From Doris montereyensis (Eukaryota; Mollusca; Gastropoda; Nudibranchia; Dorididae), in the NCBI GenBank assembly GCA_037039925.1, contig JAXRKP010000282.1, positions 301,001 to 365,000 of the forward strand: a stretch of DNA of 64,000 bases. Direction: 5' to 3'. Each line of letters begins with the position of its first letter. Positions within the stretch are counted from its first letter, which is position 1. Below are positions 11,963 through 24,286 of the stretch, in pieces. Made by a program: the position numbers and the translations under genes. The notes below the pieces were generated by a model. That model did no database searches and was not told where the DNA came from. It saw nothing but the letters and a program-made list of their open reading frames with translations.

Positions 11963-14576
11963 CTGTAATGACAACATAACAATTAATCAAAGTTTTACTA
12001 TAATAAATCATGGTCTTTTGCAAAGAGAAATATCATATATTATATTTAACATAGTTGAATCTCAATAAATAAATTGTAACTGCTCCAAATTAGGATGATT
12101 TTAATTTTAAAATAAACTCTGAAAACACTTAATGACAGGACTATGTAGTCGCACTAAATGGATCAGCCATAAGAGAATCCACATTCTTATCAACCGTAAG
12201 GAGATATAAATCCCAAGCAAATTTTGAACATTGCTGGCAACAGCAGAAGATTCAAGCGTGTCAGCTTGATTTGTACTGATAATCATCTCTTGTAATCGGT
12301 TCCGCAATTTCCAGCTACCACCCCCACCCCCACCTTTTCCGTACTCCTCATTCTATTGGCTTCCAAATCTTAGGGATTTTCTTCACAAATTTCAACACAA
12401 TAAACGTCAAAGCTGTTTCTCATCACAAATTCTCCAACTCTTTCATAGTTTCAAAACCTTTTTTATACAACCTAAGCATATTTTCTCTCTATCCTATAGT
12501 GTATATCTAATTGCAAGACTGGAATTTAACTGAAAATCACAGATAATAGAAATGAATACAAAAGCATGCGTGAAATGAATTCATAAAAAGCCCTTGAGAA
12601 GTGGATTCAGCAGAGATGCAAAAGCATTTATTTAGTAGTAGATAATAATAAAAAATAATATATTGAGAAGGTATTTAGTATCGTATCATGCATTTGGGGG
12701 CATTCTTTCAATACTTTCATGCAATGTATTTAAAAAAAACATGTCTCTATTCAGAGAACTCTCATTCAATCTGTTTTGAAAAGATAGCATCACTACACTA
12801 GTTTTAAAGAAAGAAAAATGAAAACTAACACAAATTGTTTGTCACTTCAGAATCAACTGAACTAACTACGTCTTCAAACATTTGACTCATCTGAAAGTTA
12901 ATTAGTGTTATTGAATAAGGAAATAAAATCCTAAGCCCTGACAAAGAACTGTCCCAAATACATCAACCCCTCCTCCTTAAAAGAATTCTTGATAAAAACT
13001 TAAATACCTGAAACAAAACAATTTAACTCTTTTGTGATACAAATACAATTATACTGTACCTCAACTAGTTTTACAACGAATCGAAATTGAAATTTGTAGA
13101 TAAAGAAGAAGAAAAGCCGTGAACTTAACTTACACAAAACATTAAAGAAAGCTGCCATCAGTACTAAAAGCTTCCTAACAATTTCACAATTTTCCTTCCT
13201 TTTTAAAAGCCAGTAGCATACACATTGATAACAATATAAAGTAAAGAAAGAAAAAAGAAATTCAATTTGACTTTGATACAATGGAGTCCATGTAAAATCG
13301 ACTCGCTTACCATCAATTTTCATGACGATGGTAGCGGTTTTTCAATCCGAAACAATTCAGTGTATCTTGATTTAAATTATATCAACAGATTTTAGAAAAG
13401 GTTCCGCTTAAAATCAACTCTATGGGCTGTCACAGGAAAGCCCCTTGTTAATAATGCTCTAGGCTATTCCCATCACCTTGTTGACTGACTTGTGTGTGAG
13501 TGTGAGCTTTATGAGAAAGTGTGTAGGTCTGTCTCCTGTATGTATAGTGCACTGTAACAGCACTAGGTTTTCAATAAATCTACTTTCTAATCCAATCCCT
13601 TTATCAAGGTTTTTATTTAGTGACCTTAGACTACCCCCAGGTCATGTCTAAAGCGTCCTTTACAAAATTCAATCAGTTCACAAGGTTGGAGAAAATGTTT
13701 CTGTATATTTTTGTTTATTTACATCTTGTCTTAAAAATGGGAGTGTCCAGGGTAAGCAATCAGGGCTCTAGATCAATTAGGCAATGAGTTAAGTTGCTGG
13801 CTCCACTGTACTCAATTTATTTTGTTTTGAATCGTTCTGAACTGCCCTCGTAAGCTTTTAAAAAAAAATGGTATGAACTTTGTACAGTCTACTGCCAGTT
13901 ATATGATCAGCCAATATCCAACATACTTACTTGGGAACAAATAAACATTTCTATAATTGTCATAGTTATCTGACATCTCTACAATTCGATTCCGACACTA
14001 CTCTGCTGGAAACAAATGGATATTTTTATTGTTATCCAACACTTCTAACTCTAGCAACGCGTACCAAAAAATCACATCTTCAGGCAATGCTTAGTAAGAT
14101 AAACATCCCGGGTTTTGTGATCCAGTAACGCAAGTAAAGCGGTCAGCACAGGTTATTATGGTGTGATTGGTTTATGATTTGTCCATAATAACCTGAGTGT
14201 ATTGACACTGTTTTGATCCTATTAACGGGTGGGGTGGGGCATCCCATAATCAGTGATTACCCTTTTAAAATAGCTTCTGAACTTCAGAATACAATTCATC
14301 AATGAACTATTTATATAATTTAAAGCAATGACGTATATTTGCATGCACCTACGTACTATTTTGAGCCATTTAAAAGTTTTTAAAAAAAATGTATGCTTAG
14401 GGTCAAATCCACTTATCTCAGTTATCCTACATTTGTTTCTGTAGGAAAATGGGCAGTGTCAGCCAACTGGCAGTAGACTGAAGTAGAAACAATATAAGTA
14501 AAGCAAAGCAGCTAAAAGCTTAAAAAAAAAAACCCTGGAAAATTTGAGTGAGTGAGAAAAATAGGCTGAATGTGAC
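11963..14576 (-). other. Gene M intron 6
   Basis: AT-rich intron with no clear transposon. A CAATAAATC motif with a short repeat-like context occurs near 13560-13600. Open frames are short and unsupported. Confidence 0.55.
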
Positions 14577-14768
14577 AAGAGAGAGACTCGCCATGATCAT
14601 AGACAACACTGGAACCATCTTCACTGGTACCTCGAGGCTTTCGGCTGTAGGGGTCTGTATGGGAACGTGAATAGTAACTGGATGGGCCTCTACTATAATT
14701 GGTCATCTCTGTGGCATACACACGGGACGGCTCAGTTGCATGGCTTTTAGCGTCAAATGCACTGTTGT
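14577..14768 (-). CDS. Gene M exon 6: proximal cytoplasmic tail
   Basis: The acceptor is TTGATCACCTTTCAG, entered in phase 1 directly after KT of the membrane exon. It reads DNSAFDAKSHATEPSRVYA, continues as a Ser/Tyr/Arg-rich sequence (RGPSSYYSRSHTD), and includes EDGSSVVYDHGES. Its 3' end is uncertain. Donors at 14577 (GTCACA) and 14631 (GTACCA) both leave phase 1, which exon 7 requires. The shorter choice would remove about 18 residues. Confidence 0.68.
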
Positions 14769-16722
14769 CTGAAAGGTGATCAACAGGGTGGCAACAGGGG
14801 CTGTCATTCTTTTTAACACTCATATCCACATGTGTTAGTACACGTGTAATCAATGGTAATTCATGTGTAATCAAATTATAAGGAAGAAAAACAACAACAA
14901 AAAAGTCCCCAAAAACACAGCTTTTCTTCAGGTTCACTCTGAAAGAAATTATAGCAATTAAATGATCTGTAAATATATTCTTTTTGTAATTTATTTGAAC
15001 ATAAAATCTCAATAATTCAGCTCTAATAATGTCATAGGTTTTACTCCTTTCAGGAGACATGTTTTATCACTCGTTCCTCTTCATGCTACAGAAACTGAGA
15101 CAAGCTCCAGTTCTAGGTCACGCAGCCATCTTGAAAGAACTTACCTTTTGTTCTGCTCAAAAAATTTACAACATAAAATTTTTAAAATGTAAAAATCCCA
15201 TTATCAATGGAAACAACAGTTGACACTTTTCCGTCTTCTTTTCAATGTTTTCCTGATTTAGCGTTTGAACGAATAGGGTATGCTACTACTAGTACTAGGT
15301 GCTGTGTGTACTGTGTCTATTATCACAATCACAATCCTTGTTTTTGTCTCGGAACAGAGAAATTTGGTTTGGTCATGGTGACATAACACACAAAAAAAAG
15401 TGTTATTATTATTCTTATGACAGAAGGTAATTGACTGTTGAAATCAACGATCAGCCAAAAGAGGGCATTGAAGAACAGTGTGCAATATTAGGTCTGTAAT
15501 AAAATGAAAAGGTGAAAAGAAAGATACTGCTCATAGACGTAACCAAAGGAGTCACAAATACAAGCGAGAACGTCCACGAATCATTCGCCGAAGATGAGAA
15601 TTTTTTATTATTTGTTCTGTAAATGCTATAAATTAAACGGAATAATAAGAAGTTTGCAGTTCAGAACTTGCCTATTTACAACTCCTCCAATTTTTTGTCT
15701 TCTTCAATACTCAATTTTCTCATAATAAACTGGATGAGTCATTTATGCAGCATTTTTAATATAGGCAGAAAAAAAGAATTCAATCCGTTTGTATCAATAT
15801 TGACATAAAAACTGTTGCGGAATTATTACCTTTGCGTTTGAATTTTTTTTTTCAATGAAATGAAAACAGTTTTGGATTTTTCTATACTGTGACATATATT
15901 TTAAACACATATTTATTTCTGTCTTTCATTCCTTTATTTTTTGGGAGCGAATGGCAGGAAAACAATATAACATGCCAGGGAAAATATAAATTGGTTATTA
16001 TTATTATTATTATTAATATGGACAAGGAAGATTCAATATCATTATTATTATTGTTATTATTATTATTATAACAAAATCCCAAGATAAATAATATTACAAA
16101 AATTGAATAAAAAAAAAGTTTCTGGGTACAAGCAACAGCAAGCCTCAGACAGACAAATCAACTGACAGACAGACAGACAGACAGACATCTGTGATTTTCA
16201 GATTACAAGGTGTATGACATGCAAAGAAGGTCAAAAGTAATCTACTGTCTCTAAATTGTCATGCTTTATGTTCCTGAGATTCTTTCATATCCATGGCAAT
16301 GTTTCAACATTTTTATACGTATAAAAATAAAATATAGACCTAATATATTTCCAATGATTGAAAATTGTATTTAATCTTGTAAAATTTCAAAATTTTGGTA
16401 AAAAACCCACAAACTCAGACAATCAACAAACCCCCCCCCCCTAAAAAACCCCAAAAAAAAAAACCCAACCAAAACAGTTGGAAACCCCTTGAATCAGAAT
16501 ATTCAAAATAAAGTGAAAGGAAAGAAGAGAAAGCAAAATCATAGAGGTACCCACAGAATATTACCAGCATTTTTAGCATCAAAATATTCTTTAGCTTCAG
16601 AATACAGACTCGTGGAATCAAAACAGAAAAAAAAAAACCCATGCTAAATATTTTTTTTATGTACTGGTTGGTATCTATGTGCATTCTCATTTCAATACGT
16701 CAATTGTTGCTATCCTACAAAA
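14769..16722 (-). other. Gene M intron 5, distal part
   Basis: Holds (TTA/ATT)n microsatellites near 15995-16070, a short (GACA)n near 16163-16185 and a poly-C run near 16431-16441. No exon is recognised. The ATG open frame 14512-15060 extends exon 6 upstream only by chance. Confidence 0.55.
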
Positions 16723-17088
16723 CTACTCTATGTACATTGTACTCACTAAAACTACTCTATGTACATTGTACTCACCATCACTAAAACTACTCTAAGTACA
16801 TTGTACTCACCATCACTAAAACTACTCTAAGTACATTGTACTCACTAAAACTACTCTATGTACATTGTACTCACTAAAACTACTCTATGTACATTGTACT
16901 CACTAAAACTACTCTATGTACATTGTACTCACTAAAACTACTCTAAGTACATTGTACTCACTAAAACTACTCTATGTACATTGTACTCACCATCACTAAA
17001 ACTACTCTAAGTACATTGTACTCACCATCACTAAAACTACTCTAAGTACATTGTACTCACCAAAACTACTCTAGTACATTGTACTCAC
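16723..17088 (-). repeat. Tandem array made of the gene M exon 5 splice donor (12 donor copies)
   Basis: On the minus strand every unit starts GTGAGTACAATGTAC, the same 15 bases as the true exon 5 donor. The rest of the unit is WTAGAGTAGTTTTA, with an extra GTGATG in some. Units are 29 or 35 bases. The true donor at 17088 is the first unit; 11 more GTGAGT sites follow downstream in the intron. Confidence 0.93.
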
Positions 17089-17291
17089 CTGTCTTCATGG
17101 TGGAGAGTTGATGCGTTTCCCAACGTTTCAGCCGCCCTTGAAACTTGAAGTTGAAGTAGACAATGATACCAATGCAGATGATGAGGATGAGACCATAAAA
17201 ACCACCAATCATGCCCACAATCGCTTCCTGTGGGAATTTATCGAAAAGAAGTCGTCGCCCCAGCCCCATGTGTCTTCTGGATTGGGACCAC
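17089..17291 (-). CDS. Gene M exon 5: stalk, transmembrane helix and juxtamembrane region
   Basis: The acceptor is CCATTTTCCTTTCAG; the donor is CAG|GTGAGTACAATG. It starts GGPNPEDTWGWGDDFF, then needs one extra base to continue as DKFPQEAIVGMIGGFYGLI and LIICIGIIVYFNFKFQGRLK. The hydrophobic stretch is about 25 residues, followed by basic residues, consistent with type I topology. The exon is 203 bases; adding the missing base gives 204 and restores phase 1 in and phase 1 out, the same as gene P exon 4. A (CT)n tract on the transcript strand lies just upstream of the acceptor, and a donor-derived tandem array lies just downstream. Confidence 0.82.
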
Positions 17292-17369
17292 CTGAAAGGA
17301 AAATGGGCTTTGCATTGAGTTTTTGGAGTAAATCAATCTGCATGATGATGATCAATGTGAGATATGAGA

Positions 17370-17640
<271 letters not shown>

Positions 17641-17939
17641 GGGAGAGTAATAGAGAAAAATACACAGAAGCAGATAAGAGAGAGAGACAGACAAACAAAC
17701 ATACAGAGAGAAAGATACAGCAGAGTGAAGAGAAAGAATTAATGAAATTGATGTCACATCTACTACAAACATTAATCCCACACAGGAAAGGAAAAACTAA
17801 TGAAAAGATCAAAGAACATTCATTTATGACTTTGGATTCATGAAAAATTGTACATAAGCCTAAAATATAAACACATATAAGACGTATAAATATATATATA
17901 TACACATATAAAACAACATTTGAGAAATTACAAAGCTAT

Positions 17940-19084
17940 TAATCCCTTTGCTGCCAAGGGGCCCTGTCGGCAGTCACCATCCTCGACCAGACATGCCCCA
18001 AAGGTGTAGACAGGTGAACGGCCCCTAGATATAGAAGTTAGCTGCCAATAGCCAATAAGCAATCGGGAACAAACTGGCGTTAGTCACTAAGGGAGAGGTG
18101 GGGTTGGTGAATGGGAGCTCAGCCCTTATAAACTATGCCAGATGCCCAAGCATGAGATTTTCAGATGAACTGAGGCGCCCCAAAACCTCTCTCCAGGCAG
18201 ACTGAGTTTGTAAGCCTTGGAAGGCAGTCCATCTAGACGAAGGGAGACCCTGATTTCAAATCATGGGCAGACATGGCTCGTTAGCTTGGAACAGTAACCC
18301 GTCTAGGAGTGAATCTCGAATTCCATCCTGGCCCTCCTGGATGAGGGTTGGACATGGGGTCAGCGACCCTATCTCAGAAAAACAAGCCCCAGCTACAGAA
18401 ACACCAAGTAGAGAAAAAAAATCAATCACAAAACTTTGGAGACGTTGACGTCCCTTGCGGAGCATTCATGACGCACGGCAATGAAAGCCGAAAGGAGGTT
18501 GACGAGCAGATCAGTCTACCGTCGCACAAGACAATTAAGATCAGAACATGCAATGTGACAACGATGTATGAAACAGGAAAGGACAAGGGAAAGAAGAAAT
18601 TACAACATCGATTTACTGGAACACTAAAGTGATTCTCAACAGGAGAACGACTCACATATTGATAACCACACGAATACACAAGGCATACCAAGGGCGTGGC
18701 TTTATCATTATCAGTAAAGACCGGTAAAGCATTAATTGTGGGAAGGAAACAGACCCGAAATCATCGCAGCACCCTTTACAACTAAGGAGAAGTTAATCAT
18801 TGAATCAACGTAAACATAATTCAGCTCCATCCCACAAATGAGAGTGATGGTGAAATGAAAAACTATTTCTACAATCAACAAAAGGCAACACAGTAGAACA
18901 ATTTTCAGCAAGGGATATGAACATCATGATGGGAGACCGTAATGCAAAAAAAGGGACAGACAACGCAAGGTGCAAAGATATCATGGGACAGCACGGACTA
19001 GGATAGGCGAGCAATAATGGAGAGAGAGTGAAGGATTTTTGTGTCTATAACCGTTACGTTATAGCGGGAAGTATTTACAAACAT
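17940..19084 (+). mobile_element. Truncated non-LTR retrotransposon (LINE family 2): 5' UTR and endonuclease
   Basis: The 5' part (17940-18530) is GC-richer and non-coding. From about 18535 it reads TIKIRTCNVTTMYETGK, the N-terminal N-V-R-T-M block of craniofacial-development-protein-2-like LINE endonucleases. A later block at about 18910-18965 reads FSARDMNIMMGDRNAKKGTD (GDxNAKxG), then DIMGQHGLG, NGERVKDFCVYN and HKRIH. Stops and frame shifts interrupt it. It ends abruptly at HKRIH, where a tandem array begins, and no reverse transcriptase follows. It lies in gene M intron 4, antisense to the gene, and is a different family from copy 1-3. Confidence 0.82.
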
Positions 19085-21835
19085 AAGAGGATACACACAG
19101 TAATCAGAGAAGAAGAGAACAAAGACAATTTGAGAATGTCATCAGAGAAGACGAGAGCAAAGACAATTTGAGAATGTCATCAGAGAAGAAAAGTACAAAG
19201 ACAATTTGAGAATGTCATCAGAGAAGAAAACAACAAAGACTATATGAAATTGTCATCAGAGAAGAAGAAAACAAAGACAATATGAGAATGTCATCAATGA
19301 AGAGAGAACAAAGACAATATGAGAATGTCATCAGAGGAAAAGAGAACAAAGACAATATGAGAATGTCATCAGAGGAGAAGAGAACAAAGACAATATGAGA
19401 ATGTCATCAGAGGAGAAGAGAACAAAGACAATATGAGAATGTCATCAGAGAAGAAGAGAACAAAGACAATATGAGAATGTCATCAGAGGAAAAGAGAACA
19501 AAGACAATATGAGAATGTCATCAATGAAGAAGAGAACAAAGACAATTTGAGAATGTCATCAATGAAGAAGAGAACAAAGACAATATGAGAATGTCATCAA
19601 TGAAGAAGAGAACAAAGACAATATGAGAATGTCATCAATGAAGAAGAGAACAAAGACAATATGAGAATGTCATCAGAGAAGAAGACAACAAAGACAATTT
19701 GAGAATGTCATCAGAGAAGAAGACAACAAAGACAATCTGAGAATGTCATCAGAGGAGAAGAGAACAAAGACAATATGAGAATGTCATCAAAGAAGAAGAG
19801 AACAAAGACAATACGAGAATGTCATCAATGAAGAAGAGAACAAAGACAATATGAGAATGTCATCAATGAAGAAGAGAACAAAGACAATTTGAGAATGTCA
19901 TCAGAGAAGAAGAGAACAAAGACAATATGAGAATGTCATCAGAGAAGAAGACAACAAAGACAATCTGAGAATGTCATCAATGAAGAAGAGAACAAAGACA
20001 ATATGAGAATGTCATCAATGAAGAAGAGAACAAAGACAATTTGAGAATGTCATCAATGAAGAAGAGAACAAAGACAATTTGAGAATGTCATCAATGAAGA
20101 AGAGAACAAAGACAATTTGAGAATGTCATCAATGAAGAAGAGAACAAAGACAATTTGAGAATGTCATCAGAGAAGAAGACAACAAAGACAGTATGAGAAT
20201 GTCATTAAAGAAGAAGTGAACAAAGACAATATGAGAATGTCATCAATGAAGAAGAGAACAAAGACAATATGAGAATGTCATCAATGAAGAAGAGAACAAA
20301 GACAATTTGAGAATGTCATCAGAGAAGGAGAGAACAAAGACAATTTGAGAATGTCATCAGAGAAGGAGAGAACAAAGACAATTTGAGAATGTCATCAGAG
20401 AAGGAGAGAACAAAGACAATCTGAGAATGTCATCAGAGAACAAAGAACAGACAATCTGAGAATGTCATCAGAAAGAAGACAACAAAGACAATCTGAGAAT
20501 GTCATCAGAGAAGAAGAGAACAAAGACAATCTGAGAATGTCATCAGAGAAGAAGACAACAAAGACAATATGAGAATGTCATCAATGAAAAAGAGAACAAA
20601 GATAATATGAGAATGTCATCAATGAAGAAGAGAACAAAGACAATCTGAGAATGTCATCAAAGAAGAAGAGAACAAAGACAATTTGAGAATGTCATCAGAG
20701 AAATAATTTGAAAATGTCAACATAGAAAGAGAGAACAAAGACAATTTGAGAATGTCATCAAGAAGATAATTTGAGAAGAACAAAGACAATTTGAGAATGT
20801 CATCAGAGAAGGAGAGAACAAAGACAATTTGAGAATGTCATCAGAAGAAAAGAGAACAAAGACAAAAATGTCATCAAAGAAGAAGAGAACAAAGACAATT
20901 TGAGAATGTCATCAAAGAAAAAGAGAACAAAGATAATTTGAGAATGTCATCAGAGAAAAGAATGAGAACAAAGACAATCTGAGAATGTCATCAGAGAAGA
21001 AGACAACAAAGACAAATGAGAATGTCATCAATGAAAAAGAGAACAAAGATAATATGAGAATGTCATCAATGAAGAAGAGAACAAAGACAATCTGAGAACG
21101 TCATTAAAGAAGAAGAGAATAAAGACAATTTGAGAATGTCATCAGAGAAATAATTTGAAAATGTCAACATAGAAAGAGAGAACAAAGACAATTTGAGAAT
21201 GTCATCAGAGAAGAAGAGAACAAAGATAATTTGAGAATGTCATCGGAGAAGAAAACAAAACAATTTGAAAATGTCATCAGAGAAATAATTTGAAAATGTC
21301 AACATAGAAGGAGAGAACAAAAACAATTTGAGAATGTCATCAGAGAAGAAGAGAACAAAGATAATTTGAGAATGTCGTCAGAGAAGAAAACAAAGACAAT
21401 TTGGGAATGTCATCAGAGAAAAAGAGAACAAAGATAATTTGAGAATGTCATCAGAGAGGGAGAGAACAAAGACAATCTGAGATTGTCATCAAAGAAGAAG
21501 AGAACAAAGACAATTTGAGAATGTCATCAAAGAAAAAGAGAACAAAGATAATTTGAGAATGTCATCAGAGAAGAAGACAACAGACAATCTGAGAATGTCA
21601 TCAGAGAAGAAGAGAACAAAGACAATCTGAGAATGTCATCAGAGAAGAAGAGAACAAAGACAATTTGAGAACGTCATCAGAGAAGAAGAGAACAAAGACA
21701 ATTTGAGAATGTCATCAGAAAAGAAGAGAACAAAGACAATTTGAGAATGTCATCAGAGAAGAAGAGAACAAAGACAATTTGAGAGTGTCATCAGAGAAGA
21801 AGAGAATAAAGACAATTTGAGAATGTCATCTGAAC
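19085..21835. repeat. 38-bp minisatellite, about 72 copies
   Basis: Unit: AGAGAAGAAGAGAACAAAGA followed by CAATTTGAGAATGTCATC. Variants alternate AGAGAAG/AATGAAG and AATTTG/AATATG/AATCTG in local runs. It fills most of gene M intron 4 between the LINE endonuclease and the exon 4 donor. In the gene M transcript each unit carries a pyrimidine-rich TTTGTTCTCTTCTTCTCT. Confidence 0.95.
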
Positions 21836-21900
21836 AAGAATAGAATAAAAAGAAAAGAAGGGAAAATTGTGTTGAATTCACATGATATAAATAACTGTAC

Positions 21901-22042
21901 CTCTCAAGCGGATTATTCTAAGGTCAATATCGAATTCATAACTGCTGGGATTAGGACGTTTAAATCTGAAAGTGACAGTGTCACCAGATGTAGGGTATTG
22001 ACGTCGATTCTGGGGCTGATCCCGATAGCAGTCAAAGGAATC
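21901..22042 (-). CDS. Gene M exon 4: C-terminal third of the CUB domain
   Basis: The acceptor is TTTTTTTTCAG; the donor is GAG|GTACAG. The reading is uninterrupted over 47 codons: DSFDCYRDQPQNRRQYPTSG, then the CUB strand pair DTVTFRFKRP and YEFDIDLRIIRLR. It carries the fourth CUB cysteine. Enters in phase 0, leaves in phase 1. It aligns with gene P exon 3 (KRLSRREGA, NEITIRLNRP, EYGFNLRIKPW). Confidence 0.88.
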
Positions 22043-22049
22043 CTGAAAA

Positions 22050-22381
22050 AAAAGGAAGAAGAAAATAATACCACAACCTTAAAAATATGAAAGTAATGCA
22101 ATATATTCAAATTACAAATGAAAAGGAAGAAGAAAATAATACCACAACCTTAAAAATATGAAAGTAATGCAATATATTCAAATTACAAATGAAAAGGAAG
22201 AAGAAAATAATACCACAACCTTAAAAATATGAAAGTAATGCAATTTATTCAAATTACAAATGAAAAGGAAGAAGAAAATAATGCAACCTTAAAAATATGA
22301 AAGTAATGCAATATATTCAAATTACAAATGAAAAAAAAGAAGAAAATAATACCATAACCTTAAAAATATGAAAGTAATGCA
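22050..22381. repeat. 71-bp direct repeat, about 4.6 copies, touching the exon 4 acceptor
   Basis: Each unit contains AAAGGAAGAAGAAAATAATA, CCACAACCTTAAAAATATGA, AAGTAATGCAATATATTCAA and ATTACAAATG. It starts 8 bases upstream of gene M exon 4 on the transcript side. Confidence 0.9.
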
Positions 22382-22579
22382 GTTGGATTCCTTAAATTGA
22401 GGATTTTCAATCAAAATAGCCAAGCTGGCACCATCCTCTTCTTGTTTACCTTTTCAACAAAACACATTATTTGGAAAAAATGAAAACACCCCTTCCCCTT
22501 CCCCTAAACTCTGATGACCCATCCAAATTGCCCTGGAGAAGGAGGGGCACTCAATATCAAAAGAATCTCTCTTGTTGTT

Positions 22580-22860
22580 ACAGCCCATAGGGTCGGAAAT
22601 TATCTGTGTTTATCTATAGCGTGAAGCTGAACAGGTGATAATAATCACCTCCTGGACAGGACGCTAGTCTGACATAGGTTTTACTCTCAAGCTAAAGCGT
22701 GTACCCATTTGCACCTGGGTAGAGTGAGTAAAATGTATGTTATGCGTCTTTCCCAAAGGAACACAATATCGGACCAATCTTTGGTGGGATTCGAAACTGA
22801 GGACCTTACGATCCCAAGTCTGGAAGCCTAACTACTCGGCCTTTTATACCCCTAAAAGTT
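22580..22860 (-). mobile_element. tRNA-Leu-like SINE, family A, copy 1
   Basis: On the minus strand the right end reads GGCCGAGTAGTTAGGCTTCC and later CAGTTTCGAATCCCACC. This matches the layout of a tRNA-Leu head with A and B boxes. The body holds CAGGTGATTATTATCACC-type and CTAGCGTCCTG motifs shared with 32400, 44020 and 61465. It lies in gene M intron 3. Confidence 0.78.
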
Positions 22861-22920
22861 TCCCTCAACCCGCTGCGTCACAAAATTCCAAATTTCAGGG
22901 AGACAACATCCATTGCTCAC

Positions 22921-23025
22921 CAGCACGTTCCCATCGTAGCCGTCATAGATTTCAAGTGAGGTCTGACAATCAAAAACGTTGGCTGAAATGACTTTAACCA
23001 GCAGCTGTACATTTTGAAATCCATC
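22921..23025 (-). CDS. Gene M exon 3: middle of the CUB domain
   Basis: The acceptor is CTATCGGCTCACAG; the donor is GTGCTG|GTGAGC. It is exactly 35 codons, phase 0 on both sides. It reads DGFQNVQLLVKVISANVFDC and then QTSLEIYDGYDGNVL. LEIYDG is a hallmark of CUB domains. The third CUB cysteine is in FDCQT. Confidence 0.9.
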
Positions 23026-23159
23026 CTGTGAGCCGATAGAGATGAAAATAAAAATAAAAATGCAAATTACAACTCATTACACTAGAGATCATTTCGTAAC
23101 ATCAATATACGATATGTGTATTATCAAAACGGCCTGAATTTTCAAGTTTATAGTTTTTT

Positions 23160-23425
23160 TTTCTATTTGATTTAGCCACATCCTCAAGTAAGGTGATCTC
23201 GGGGGTTTTGGTAGGATTTAAAATTTTGCCAGAATTGCCCTGTAAACAGCCAAGGAATCTTTAACGCACACAGAGTGATATAATCTGCACACTGTCCGTC
23301 TCCGATGGGAATAGGTGTCGGTCACCTACCTGGACCAGTGGCTAGATTTTGCTTGAAACTCAAAATTTTCCAACCGTCCTTTTGGTTAAAAGGCCAACAC
23401 CTTGCCTCTGGACTACAGTCTCATG
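23160..23425 (-). mobile_element. tRNA-derived SINE, family B, copy 3
   Basis: Shares AAGGTGATCTCGGGGGTTTT, CTGTAAACAGCCAAGGAATC and the terminal GGTTAAAAGGCCAACACCTT with the other copies. In gene M intron 2. Confidence 0.75.
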
Positions 23426-23589
23426 CTTACAGAAAAATAGATTTGAAAATTAATTCTTTTTTGATCCTTTCTCCTTTTTAAAGGTTTTCCCGGGAGATTT
23501 CGAATTTGAAAAATTCCAGGATTGATACCATCTTTCATGCCATTACAAACAAAACAAAAATGTTGTGAGTTCATATTTTTGTTTGTTCA

Positions 23590-23715
23590 ATTCAAATTTA
23601 CCCCCTCCATATGCAGTGATCTCAGGGTGAATTAATAAGAGGAAACAGCAAGATGAAAGAGAAGGGAAGATTAAAAGGAAAGAAGTAAGACCTACCAGCA
23701 ACTCCCACCAACTGC
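23590..23715 (-). repeat. Dispersed repeat family D, copy 3
   Basis: Contains GTGATCTCAGGGTGAATTAA, GAGGAAACAGCAAGATGAAA and AAGTAAGACCTACCAGCA. Orientation as at 7740. Confidence 0.62.
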
Positions 23716-23799
23716 CCACTTAGAGTTGATATGTATCACTTGGACACTGACATAAAACTACTGTACTCTTAAACTTAATGTGATATCCAACATTCGGAT

Positions 23800-23944
23800 T
23801 GGAAACAAGAATCAATATATCTTAACAGCCAAGAACAAGCTAGACAGAGTCAGCGATGAGCTGAAATTCTAAGAGTCCTTTTGGTTAAAAGGAGGAAATA
23901 TAAAGAAATAGGACATTCTAGAAAATTTCAGGAGGGATATTTTG
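23800..23944. repeat. Dispersed repeat family E, copy 1
   Basis: ATATCTTAACAGCCAAGAA, GATGAGCTGAAATTCTAAGA and GACATTCTAGAAAATTTCAG recur in order at 30450-30570. Confidence 0.55.
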
Positions 23945-24195
23945 TATGGGGGTTTGGGCATGTAAACAGAACGTTTGAAAAGAGAATAGCTAAATCAGTA
24001 TAAATGACACACCTCAGAGAAAGTGTGAATAAAATATATGAAAGAGGCACCAAAACAAAGAAATTTAACCCTCACAGAAGGAAACAAGATATGTCAGGAC
24101 AGGGTAGCCTGGAGAAAAATCAATTCGGGCATCTAAACCAATACACCGAAAGGTAGAGAATGGAACGGATAAAGAAAGAGAAAAAAACAGATTCT
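23945..24195 (+). mobile_element. LINE family 1, copy 3 (3' end fragment)
   Basis: Matches the end of copy 1: GGTTTGGGCATGTAAACAGA, ATAGCTAAATCAGTATA, GACAGGGTAGCCTGGAGAAA and the single 3' unit CAATACACCGAAAGGTAGA ending in AAAGAAAGAGAAAAAAAC. Small deletions occur. It lies in gene M intron 2, antisense to the gene, an intron that gene P lacks. Confidence 0.85.
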
Positions 24196-24286
24196 AGAAG
24201 TTTCTAGAGTGTTATGGACCCTGGATAACCTTTGTTACCCTTAAATGAAATAAAAGGAAAGAAAAACGATCCAAACGCATCATTAC

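Noticed and set aside
19085..21835. CRISPR-like array of direct repeats
   Set aside because: Units are contiguous with no unique spacers, the context is eukaryotic, and no cas gene is present. The same applies to the other arrays.
22800..22860. Functional tRNA-Leu gene
   Set aside because: Only A- and B-box-like parts are kept; the full cloverleaf is not and the sequence continues as a repeated SINE body seen elsewhere.
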